This document shows, in pieces, positions 48,401-60,400 of a stretch of DNA of 64,000 bases. A program made the position numbers and the translations under genes. The stretch is taken from contig NC_134440.1 in the NCBI RefSeq assembly GCF_030867145.1, forward strand, positions 9,176,001 to 9,240,000. The letters run 5' to 3'. Source of the stretch: Opisthocomus hoazin. Taxonomy: Eukaryota; Chordata; Aves; Opisthocomiformes; Opisthocomidae. Each line of letters begins with the position of its first letter. The stretch's first letter is position 1. The notes beneath the pieces are model-generated. The model did not search any database and had not been told where the DNA came from. It saw only the letters and a list, made by a program, of their open reading frames with translations.

Positions 48401-51400
48401 AACGTACTCAAGCGTCTTCCACAGCCTCATAAAAGCTAAAAGAGCTGATAAATATTGTCATATTTACCTCATGCAAGACGATCTGCTGGAGACAAAGAAC
48501 CCCATCCTACTGACAGTGCCTTGTGACTCTTGATGCACGCACCTCCTGCTCCGATCATCCTGCTCCGTGAGCTGCCTTGTCTGTGGTTCTCTGTGCAGCA
48601 CCAGCAGTCATCCAGCTGCTGAGCAGGGCCGCGACCAGACTCCCTGGTACTCGATTCTCTGCGTCCCGGCAAAGGGTGGAGAAGAAACACTGCCCTTTGC
48701 CTGTTTCTGTCAAATATTTTTTTCTCTTTTGTTGACTGTTGTGCTTTTTAACTGTGACATCTGCAAATACTCTGATGTGCTCTCCTCCGTGTTGGTAGAA
48801 TTTTTGTCCTTGCGGGTCAGGTCAAAGATCAGTTCTCTAGCTCTTAGTGCAGACCAGGCTATCGCTCTTGCGCCGTTGGAGGAGCCAGGTGTTAGCTTGC
48901 ACTGTTCAGCAGGCATTACACTGCTTGCTGCCCTCTCTGCAGAGGCCGTTTGAAATGTTTCACGTTTTGTAAGGATAGAACACATTCTAACATCACTTTT
49001 ATTTCCTAGTTCAGCTACAATTCGGACCAGGAATCCTGTGTTTGTCTTCCCTTCAGAATAAATCAAATTTTCTCTTTCTCCATTTCAGGAGAAGCTCAGG
49101 GGATTTTATGGACAATGACCTGTTTAAAAACCTAAAATAAACAAAATAAATTACTAGAAAAACAATTTTCAATTTGCAGCCCTGATATGTCTGGGAATGA
49201 TGTTTATAATTAAGAACGATATACACAACTTCTCTGTATTTTTCTTTTTCCTTGACTGCAGTAACGAAGAACAACGTCTTTATGCCATCAAGCTTCTGTG
49301 AACCCTCTACAGGCAACTCTGACTCGGAACCAGGTGAGCTTCCTCACATTCCAGCTTTTTCTCAGCAAGCTGCTGTCAGTCTGTCCCAATCCAAAGTACT
49401 CTGCTACTGCAGAAGTAAGATCCTGTCTGGGAGAGTGGAAGTGGTGATGGTTCTGATCTTAGAGCTGTTCACTTGCTCACTTCATTGCTTGATTTCATGC
49501 TTCCTGAAGGTAATTAAAATCACAAATACCAAAATTCTTAAATGCTTTGGGAGTGGTGGTGAAAGACTGCAGTGCGCTTCCATGCCCACCTGTTAGCCTC
49601 AAGTTAAAACTTAGGGGAGAATTTGACTTACCTACTTTGGATACTGCTTTTTTTTAATACTGAAAATCAAATCAACCATAATCTGCGGTCAAGATAATGT
49701 TCAGCCACGACCTGTGAGCCCTGTGTTGACAGTACTGCTTATGTTGTTAATCTCCGTTGCTCTGCGGTTTGGTGGTGCCAGTATCGCTGTACAGCACGTT
49801 GTTATCTTAGGCTTAAATGACATGAGAATAATGAAGTACACTAAGATGGTAAGGTGCTGAGTTGTCGTCTTCTGAGCACAGACGTTGTGCCCCTAAAAGG
49901 AAACGTTGTGTAATTGTACGTTGTTTAGGAACTTATTTTGTAATAACTCTGGATTTATTGACTCTTTTTAAAGATTTCGGTATTTTATCTAAACCCTTAA
50001 ATGTAGTGAGTAAAAGCCAAGGAATTTCTTTGACATACATAGTGTAAAAGCATAAGGCAAAAGCTGATGGAATTACAAGAGAAATAATAAGTAAGCAAAT
50101 AAGTTTTAATTTATCATAATTAGCAGTTGGATGCTTGTTAGCAGCTGTCATGTTCAGTCATACTTTTGTTTGTCCTTTCTTTAGTTTGATTCTCACTTAA
50201 AACCTGTTAAGTGCCTCCATGTCTCTTGTGAAAATGGTCTGTTTTGTGTTTCTCCTGAAAAACAATTTTGAGGTTTTTTTTTCTTGCAACAACTTGTGTT
50301 TCTGTCTTTGTCTATATCTTTGCTGTGGTGGTCACTGGAAATTCAGACTTCTTTCGGAAAAAGGGAATTTGTTCTTTGGAAATCTCCTTATGACTTTGGA
50401 TGTTTCTAAAACTTGTGGGTTATTACGATGGGAGAGCATGAGACGTTTTATGACTGACTGAATGTATGCAGTGTGTTACAGCTGTGTCCATGCAGTTTTG
50501 TGTTCTGTTTCTAGAGGAAAAAAGCAGTGGGTTCCGGCTGAAGCCACCAATACTTATCCATGGTCAGGCACCCAGTGCAGGTGAGTTTGGTGTTTTCTGC
50601 AGCAATACAAAGAAGCCAGTTCAAGCATTTTATTTACTTAGGAGTTTCCTCAAACTGCTGTTGCACCTGGAAGGTGGCAGTACCTGTGTTCATGCAGGAA
50701 AAAATCCTTGTATGCTTCAGAGGGGTTATGCCCACATCCAATTTCTGGCTTGTGTTAGTCGTGCATTTGACATGTATCTCCCAGTTGTCTCTGCTTAACG
50801 TGCTTTGATTCAATTCTTAGAGTAGTCCTGGGCTCCATGAACTCAATTCCTTTGGTAGCAAACTGGAACAAAGGGGTGCTCCAGGAGTGCCCTGAACAGC
50901 TTCTAGCTGTAATGGGCGCTCAGGCTGGAGCAGAGTCTGAAATGTGGTTCACTCCCCGCTTCCTCCTCTCCCGGGCGTTTGGACGTCGGGTCCTTGATCC
51001 TGCCTGTTCCACTGTGTGGTTTGGCTCTTACTGAGTTCCTTGTTTGCTGATGTAGACCTAGCCAGTACGAGAAAGATGTTAATGTTACAGCTCCTTAGGA
51101 GTTTGAGGAAAAAACAAAACTGTATTGGTAATGGAAGTTATTATTTGTTTTATATATAGGGAAACTTTTTTTGCTTGTAGGAAGAGCAGTAGATGTTAAA
51201 TAACAAGTTTTTTTGAGCTGACGTGTGAACTTTTGAACTTGGGACAATTGTTATATTTCGGTGGGTGTCGTGCCCTTTGAACATGGGTGGCCTGAAATGG
51301 AACTGGTTGCAGGATATTCAGCGGAGTTGCTATGAGTAACTTCTGTTGCAGTATTTTATCAGATCAAGAGTTCATCTCTGTTTTCTTCAGTGAAGAAAAC

Positions 51401-54400
51401 TGAACCTTCTGGGGTTGCCATAACCTTCTAAAGTTGATGCTAAGGTGGTGGGGTTTTTTTTAATTAGGTTGTTTAAGGTCAGTTGGCTTTTTGAATCAGA
51501 GCGGAATTACAGAGCTGTAGCACTGTGTGTCTTACTACAGCAAACCAAAGAGGCTAAGTTAATTTAAAATTCTAAAAGGTTGTTCAATAAAACAATGTGT
51601 AAGATTATTACACTACCAATACATTTGATTGTCTGAAGAAGGAAAAAAAAATCATTTACCAGTATCTGGAAATTATTCCTGTGGAAGAAGTAGACTTGGA
51701 ACGGTGACTAATTGTGTCAGTGAATAGAGTTGCTTGTGTACCGTTCATTTCTCTTACATTTTGACTTTTATTTCTGAATCATTGTCATATATTCTCCTTC
51801 TGCGCTTTCCCGCATGCGGTAGAGAATGCATTTTAAAGTGTCTTTTAAGGCTAGGAAGTTGTCTTCTATATTTGGGACTAGTTCTATTTTGAGGCTGAGT
51901 GAGGGGTGGGAAAGGAGGGGCTGGAAGCTTTTTAAATGTCTGGTTTTCCATTGTATATTCTGTTGTAAGCAGTTAGAGAAGATGAGATGGAATTGATTTT
52001 TTCAACTTTAAAGCTTTATTGCTCTTGAAAATACTTTGTACTTGCAGGTCTCCCCAGCCAGAAACCGAAGGAGCAGCAGCGAAGTGTGCTACGCCCAGCA
52101 GTATTACAGGCACCACAGCCAAAAGCTTTCTCACAGATGGGTAAATAATGCTTTTGCTTTCTAGAATACGACAGAGGGAGAACAAAAATACAAAATCTGT
52201 GTAGTGTAACGGTTGGTTTTTATTCAGCGTTCACCTTTGTTTTTCTAGGTTTCTCCTTTCAGAGAAGAAACCGTGTATCTGTGTTACATAAGGGGTAACG
52301 CAGTCGAACCTTCCTGTTTTGTGTAAGATGAGTGTCTGACATCTCCAGGCCGCCAACTTTGGTGTATTCTGTGCTTGGTTTTTGGAATAAAAAACCTTGT
52401 AAGGATGTGGATTGGCAATCTCAAATGACAGCATTGACCATGGTGCAATAAGCTGCTGCTGATCAGTTGAACAGTAGTGGTAGACTTCAGCTGGCTGCAC
52501 AGTGATGTAAATGCATAAATCACTAGGAGGTGCCTCTAGGCTCGGGGACCATTTTGGAGCTGGGACTGAGATACACTTTGAATACTTGCTTTGGTCACGC
52601 ATGCTTATAGTATAGTTGTGGAATTTGATATAGCTAATAGAAAGAGGCATAGCTGCTGTCATCTGCTTAGACTTGCGCAAAGCCTTTGACACTGTCCCGC
52701 ATGACAGCCTTGTCTCTGAATTGGAGAGACATGGGTTTGGTGCCTGGACCACTCAGTGGCGAAGGAATTGTCTGCATGGTCGCACTCAGAGTTGTGTTCA
52801 AGGGCTCGATGTCAGAGTGGAGACCGGTGAGGAGTGGTGTTCCTCAGGGGTCAGTGTTGGCACCAGTGCTGCTTGACATCTTTGTCAGCCACGAGAATAA
52901 TGGGATTGAGTGCACCCTCAGCAAGTTTTCCAACGACACCAAGCTGTGTGGTGCGGTCGACACGCAGGAGGGAAGGGATGGCATCCAGAGGGACCTGGAC
53001 AGGCTGCAGAGGTGGGCCCATGTGAACTTCATGAAGTTCAGCGAGGCCAAGTGCCAGGCCCTGCCCATGGGTTGGGGCAATGCCAAGCCCAAACCCAGGC
53101 TGGGCAGAGAATGGATTGAGAGCAGCCCTGAGGAGAAGGACTTGGGGCTGTTGGATGACAAGAAAACCTGAGCATCCCCTGGGCTGCATCCCCAGCAGCG
53201 TGGGCAGCGGGCGAGGGAGGGGATTGTGCCCCTCTGCCCCGCTCTGGTGAGACCCCCCGGGAGTCCTGCGTCCAGCTCTGGAGCCCTCAGCACAGGACAG
53301 AGCTGGAGCTGCTGGAGCGGGGCCAGAGGAGGCCCCAGCAATGATGCGAGGGCTGGAACCCCTCTGCTGGGAGGAGAGGCTGGGAGAGCTGGGGCTGCTC
53401 AGCCTGGGGAAGAGAAGGCTGTGGGGAGAGCTTAGAGCAGCTGCCAGGGCCTGGAGGGGCTGCGAGAGAGCTGGGGAGGGGCTTTGTGCAAGGGCCTGGG
53501 GGAACAGGACAAGGGGTGAGGGCTTTAGACTGGAAGAGGGGAGAAGTAGATGAGATGGAAGGAAGGAATTCTTTCCGGTGAGGGTGGTGAGGCCCTGGCC
53601 CAGGCTGCCCAGAGGAGCTGTGGCTGCCCCCTCCCTGGCAGTGCTCAAGGCCAGGTTGGATGGGGCTGGGAGCACCCTGGGCTGGTGGAAGGGGGCCCTG
53701 CCCATGGCAGGGGTGTTGGAATGAGATGCCCTTTAAAGGTCCCTTCCAACCCAAACCATTCTATGAAAACTGAAAGTTAAAGGAAAAAAAACTGTTCCAC
53801 GTGTCCATGTCTCTGAAAGTCCTGTGTTTCCCCACCCCCCTGCCTTTTGTTATTTGGAAGTTCAGTTGAACTGTAACAGAAGTAACTTCATTTAATGCTG
53901 GCTCTGGCTTAGAACCAAACATTTCTAGCTTGGTTTCTTGGCGTGCCAGTTGGCACAGATTGGACTCTACAGAGGACTGAATATTTGGGTACAGCTCTTC
54001 AGTAGGAGTTCAGTACGTGAGTAGCTGGAGCAGTCCAAAGAAGAGCCCTGCTGCCTGTGAGCGGTATTAGATTGGAACGGGGTGGTTGCTTGAAGTTGTA
54101 TGTGTTGAAGTCCCTGCAGCATTTGTATAGATGAAGTAACTTTTTGCTGACTTGGTTTTCTGCATTTGGAATCTTGATTCTGCTAAGAATGGCTGAATTG
54201 TGGTCCTCGTGTTTCTAGCAAAATACTATGGGAACACTGTAGTTTACATTGCAATGTTTCAAGGACTTAAACATGAAAACAGCATACAGTTGGCTATAGA
54301 AAACTTACTACCTTTAGGAGAATCTAGTACCTAGGGAATTTATGTCATTTTCTCATTCTTTATTGCAGTTCTAAGCAGTGGCACCAATGGTGTAAATATC

Positions 54401-57400
54401 CCGCCAGATTCTGCAGCCCCATCAGAATCACTAAGTAATGCAACACTGAAAAGTTCTGACTCTGAAGACAAGGTGAGTTGGAGAAGGATTAGAAGGACAA
54501 TCAAGGTGACAAACTTTAAAATACTACTGTCTGAACACAATCTATTTGTTTAGTAATGGGAGTGCAGTTTCATCAGTGATAGCCCCCTTACCTACCCGTA
54601 CTACAGTAGTACACTTTAGGTGTAGTAGTAGATTTTATACTGTCCTAATAATATACTACATTTATCTCTACTAACTCGAGAACTGTAAGAAACGTTTACT
54701 GAATCCACAGTGTAGAATGTTTTTTCAAACCTATTTTCCCTCACTAAATATGCAAAAAATTGTCAGTTCTGCTTCTACTCTCCTTGGTTCCTTTTAATCC
54801 TTCTAGCTTTATTTCTCGTCTTGCTGTAAAATCGTACTGCTGCTTGAGTGACAGTGTTCCTACCATAGACACTGAATTCCTGTAATTTGGTTGTCTTGGT
54901 TCAGTGGACTGATAGTCAGCTTTTTCATCTGATCAGGTTGCGTGAAAGAACCTTAAGCTTTGCAATTGCAGACTTTGGTTCTAAAGGGGAACTTCAAGTA
55001 CTTAGACACCTGATAAAATGGCAACATGTTTTGGTAGAAATACTCCTGTAGATTTCAGGAATAAGTTGAGGGCAGGGTTTTTTGATGCAGGTGCTGAAGA
55101 AGTTGACCAGGGAAGTGCTCAGCTGGACCTGGTATTCACAGCAAAGAACTGGTTAGAAATAGAGAGGTTGAGAGTAGCTGTGATCGCAGCAGCTGTGAGG
55201 TGGGTTTTGAGATTCTGAGGGAAGTGGGGAAGATAAGTAGCAGAATAAAGACCCAAACTTCAGGAGAGAAGACTTCAGCTTGTTCATCAAGCTTGTTGGT
55301 AGAATCCTGAAGGACAGGAGGGCTCAGGGGAGCTTATCTTTATGGACAACCACATTGGAGAATGAGTAATTTATCCTGATATGCAGGAAACTGTGCAAGT
55401 GTGGCAGGAGGCTAGCATGGATGAACTAGGAGCTCCTTAAATCCTGAAAGGGAGCGTACATAAGTTGGGAAAGAAGTCAAGGTACCCAAGAGGTATACAA
55501 AAGGATTGCCTGGATGTGTGGGGAGAGAACTGGGAAAACCAAAGCTTAACTTCAGTTGGAAATGGCCGGGGACGAAAGGGCTGCAAGAAGGCCTTCTACT
55601 GGTGCATTAGCAGCAAAGGCATGATGAACGAAAAAAGTGGGCTGCTGCCAAATGTTGGAGGGAGCCTAGTGATGAATGACATGGAAAAAAATCTGAGGGA
55701 GTCAATGCCTTTGTCTTGGTTTTTACTGGGGAGGTCTGCTATCAGGTCTACCAGCTCCCTTTTCCCAGGGGAAGGCTGGGGGAGTGACTCATTACAAGTT
55801 TGCTTAAGGATGGTCTAAGACAGTTTGACATGTACAAGTCCATGGGACCAGATAGGATGCATCCTTGGGCCCTGAGGGAGCTGGCTGGTGTTACTGTGAG
55901 ACCACTGCCTGTCATCAGAATGTTTTGGTGCTCTGGAAGGTCCCTGTTACTGGGGAGGAAGAAAAGATGGCAAGCATTTTCAAGAAGGACAACAAAGAGG
56001 ATCCAGGAAAAGTAGAAACTACTCAGCCCCTTCCTCTCCCTTCCTGGGGACGAAGTCCTAGGATTTGAAGCACCTTAAAGTGATTGAGAACAGCCAACAT
56101 GGATAAAATATGGTGACAAACCTGAATTTTTTTTTTTTTTTTTTCCCTCTCCTTCCCCTCTGATGAGAGCATTGGCTGTGCAGGGAGCTGTACTTGTTGG
56201 TTTTGACTTTAGCAGGGTCTTTGACATGGATGGTCTCCAGTATCATGGCTGTAACAGCCAAACTGGAGAGAGAGGTACTGGTTGGGTGGAATTTAAAGTG
56301 GGTGGAAAGTTGGCCGAACCAGTGAGCTTCAAGGGTAGCAGTCAGTGGTTGAAAGTCTGATGGGCAGTCAGTTACCAGAGGCACTCCTTTAGGGCTGATA
56401 TTAAGGTCAGTACTAATTAACATTTACGTGAACAACCTGGCAAGGTGGAGTGAATCTTGTTAAGCTTCTGGATGCCAGTAAACTGAGGGAAGGGGAAAAG
56501 AGTCAATATGTTGGAAGGCAGGGCTGTTCAGAAGGATCTCAGCAGGCTGGAAAAAAATGAGCCAGGAGAAACCAACTGATGGTCAACAAATGCAAAGTCC
56601 TGTACCTGGGATGAGATAACCCACATGTCACAAGGACTGGAGAGTGACTGGCAGAAAGCAGCTACGCAGACGAGTGTTTGGAGATCCTGGTGTTGTATGG
56701 AGCATGTGGAGACAAGTTCTTATGTGCAGAACTTATTAGCAGGGTCTATAGCTGCTAGTATTACTTCTAAGGGTGACAGTTATTTTGTTTTGGAGGAGGG
56801 GAGAGCAAAAGGGGAAAGAAAAGGGAAAACTTCCCATGGCCCAGCCAGGAAGACAAGTGACAGCGATTCCCCAGACAGGCATCTTCCCGCTGGGTGTCCT
56901 CACCTGTGGAGCAGGTGGTACCCCTTAATACTCTTCCTATAGTCACTACATAGTTTTCATTAGGATATGCTCAAATGTCCTACTGTTTGGGTGGTTGTTT
57001 TTTTTTCCCTGCTTATGATGCTGGTGATGCGGATTGGAGCATGCTTTGGGAGGGAGAGCTGCTGTGTGCTGAGCAGTTGTTCGGCTTCGTGCATGCTTAT
57101 TGTTGGGTCTTCTGGTGTAAATCAATAGCTACAGGGTGGGAAAATGAGAGAGAAGAGGGAGGGGGCGATTCCCATGCTGGCTGCAATTGCTTCCCAGATG
57201 CAAGGCCCTGAGTATAATGGGATGAGAACTATAATAGGAGAATAATGGGGGAAAATACTGCCATAGCAGCTGCAGTGAAAGGTTACAGAGCTGCTCGTGG
57301 AAAGCAGGCTGCGGAGGTTCCAGATAGAAGAAGGTCCTTAGCAGGACAAAAGCTTTAGGAACCTTGAAGTTCTGTGAAATGATGATGAACAACAAGTTGA

Positions 57401-60400
57401 ACATGAGTGAGCAGTGCATGCTTTTATGGATTAAGACAACATACTGTGTTGCTTTACTAAGACTGCAGCCATTAGTTTCAGGATGGTGATTATTGGCCTT
57501 TACTTGCCGCTGGTGGGTGGCATCAGAAGCATCGTGTATCGTTTGGGGCTTGCCAGTACGTGAAAGGCATTTGCAAACCAGTCGATGGCTGGAGTGCGTG
57601 ATGTCTGATGAGAGAGCGAAAAAGCTGAGTGTATTCTGCTTGGACTAGGGGAGAGGGAGATGAGTTGTTCTCAGCTATCTAGTGGTGGGCTGAGGCAAGA
57701 TGGAATGAGCCTTGGAAGTGCCCACCAAACAGATGCGAGGCTGCAGGTGTAGAGAGGGAGGATTCCAGTTGGGTCTTAGGACAGAACTGTCACATTTAAT
57801 GTTGAGCCAGGCAACTAAACTGTAAAACTGCTGTCCTTGGATTTTTTTGAGACTTGACTGTATGAAATCTCCGATCGCCTAGCATAATTGTGAAGTTGAT
57901 GCTGCTTTGAGCACAGTTGGGACCAAATGGTTGTTAGAGACCCCCTTGAACCTTGACTATTCCATGATTCCTTAACAAAGATGCTGTAAACAACAGCAGA
58001 GGATTTTTTTTGAATGCAAAATTTGCCTTGTAGCTCTGGAGATGTTATTGGCTTGTCATTATCATTGACTGTGTGACTCGCCATGTCATAACATGTGTTT
58101 TTTGTTTAAAGAAACTGAGTAACCTAGGCTAAAGTTTTAAATTTCTTTTCTTTAGGCAGGAGAATGCCAGAAAAAAGAGTCCAACAGTACTTCAGATGAT
58201 GACAGCTGTGAGAAGGTGGAACTAAATGCACAGCAAGCATTTGTATTTGGGCAAAACTTGAGAGATAGAGTTAAGGTAAACATGTGTTTGCTATCTAGAC
58301 TAAGAGTTGATGTATTTAAGTGCGGATAAGAAGCAGTGGAACAGATCATTTGTTGACACGAGCATTACACCCTGTTCATGAAGTACTTTGAAGTTGCTAT
58401 ATAACACGGTGAAAACCTCCACGTATGTATGCAGAATCAGAAGCTGCGAACAGAGTTCAGTTGGCTGTTTAGTAAACCTGGTCTTCCAGACATTTAAAAA
58501 ATTAATATTGTTTAGTAGCATAAGAAGCTTTCTCAAAAATAAATGCACCTACTGCAGTCATAGGTGACATCTAAAGCTTAGCATCATGTGATGTTTTCTC
58601 TTACCTTTTGGGTCAGAATTAAGTTGAAATGTGTTCCTAAGATGCTCCCATGCAACCGAGACTTCACAGAAAAGGTGAGAAAAGAAAAATAGGGCAGGCT
58701 GGGTTCAAACCTGTGCCTGAAGTAATTGAGCTGGATTGTTAGCAACTCCTGTTGAGGACAGGTTTGAGCAGGTTTCCTAACAGAACAACAGAAGGTGTAA
58801 TGCTGGGATGTAGGCTAATACTGTTTTATTGTAGAAAGAGTTTGTGGATGGAACTTCGTCTTGGGAAAGAATGAGCTGAAATTTTTTGTGGTCAGTAGTT
58901 AAAACTGTCAGTGTATACCTGTTCTTTTTACAGCTAGGAGATGAAAGCGACGAAACTGCCGATGTGCAGAATGCTGGCCTTCCTACATCAGACGTACCTT
59001 CTGCAACAAATTATTTTCTACAGTACATCAGTTCCAGGTGAGGCTACAGAGAATCCTACAGGACAGTTTTCCATATTCTGTGTTCAGAATTACTTATGAT
59101 TCTGCTCTTCATGGGATGCAGGGCTTATACTGGGTCAGGGGGTACCCAGGCTTCTGAAGAATGAGGTGGCAAACTTCAGATCTGGTTGAATCCTCAGTCA
59201 GTGGTTAATGGAGACGCATTTAACAGCATTTACTTGACCAGGTCCTCCACAAAGCCTCTTCAGAAAGCTAACAAGCATAAGATGAGATGATTAGAAAGAA
59301 ACAGTGGTGGAATAAATTGGAGCTACCAGCAGAATCTGTAGAGATCTGTGCTGTGTTTGTGTTGTGCAATATGTTTCGTATATGATAAGGATAAAGGAGA
59401 AAAATATTTTTTAAAAAATTATTTCTTCATGATAATAAGGTTTTCAGAGCAATATAGAGGGCCTGTATGAATAAGCAGGAACCTAAATATGGAGGGTCTT
59501 TGAGAGAATTTCTGATTAGGCAATAGCATCAGTAGAAATTTGGTGTAAGTATGCGTAAAGTGAGGCGGCCAGGAGAAAACTAATTCTGTACATACAGTGA
59601 GTGATGACCTCTGAACTGACAGCCTTCACTTAAGGCTATGCTGTCAGTACGGCTCTGTGAAAATGTTAGCTCAGCAGTGGTCAAAAAAGTCAAGTAGTGT
59701 TACAGAAAGAGTAGAAAATGGAAGAGGAGTTCACACAGTGCTGTGAATTCAAGTAATAACTGCAAAAGCATGGGGAGAAAATCCCACTGAGAGCAATACA
59801 GTAGAGCGGAATCTCTGCTCCTGGTAGAACCTGAACTGCAGGTTGTCTGAGGCCATGAAATAATTGTCAGGAAAGCACCGAGGTGTGCTTGCCGTGTCCT
59901 TATATTCTGCATTTTAAGACACTGTTGTTCACCACAAAGTAGGCACTGGGCTGTTTTGCAGTCTTAATCCCTTTTGACATTGAGCTCTTCAGGTGATGGA
60001 GAGGTAGAGGACAGCACAGAATGCCGGCGGGGCTGCCAGGTCAATGCCTTTCCAGAGACAGATTTTCTTCATCGGATTTTGCAGACAATATTCTAATATG
60101 TGGGCTTCAAATACTGGAATATTTCTTTGTATCTTTCAACTCATATGACATCTACTGCCATATTTTGATGGAATCTTCAAGGTCAATTGCCAGAAGCTTA
60201 GGTTGGGGTTTGCCTTTAAAAAATCCGAAGCATTGCTAAGTGGAGTTGGCTCTGGTTTTTAGCTGAGATGACAAGACAGTATGGCAGTCGACTTGTAAAA
60301 GGAAGACTTTGTGTAACACGCTGCCAGTCCTTCAAAAATTGTAAATGTACTAGGTCACATGGCAGATATCGGTCGATCATACTGAGTTCCCAGTTGGCAT

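Larger units (their letters stand above)
54473..58155 (+). other. RANBP3: RANBP3 intron 8
   Basis: A 3.7-kb phase-0 intron, most of it a decayed but colinear CR1 (55000-57800). The first about 500 bp is unique AT-rich DNA. Confidence 0.85.

Noticed and set aside
52851..53705. 284-codon minus-strand frame in intron 7
   Set aside because: It is the antisense of a CR1 copy. The sense strand carries the RT motifs, and the Pro/Leu/Ser-rich antisense translation is a by-product.
55018..56015. Frames of 66-117 codons in intron 8 as novel exons
   Set aside because: They carry CR1 endonuclease/RT landmarks ([36 protein letters not shown]) in the right order and are decayed LINE sequence.
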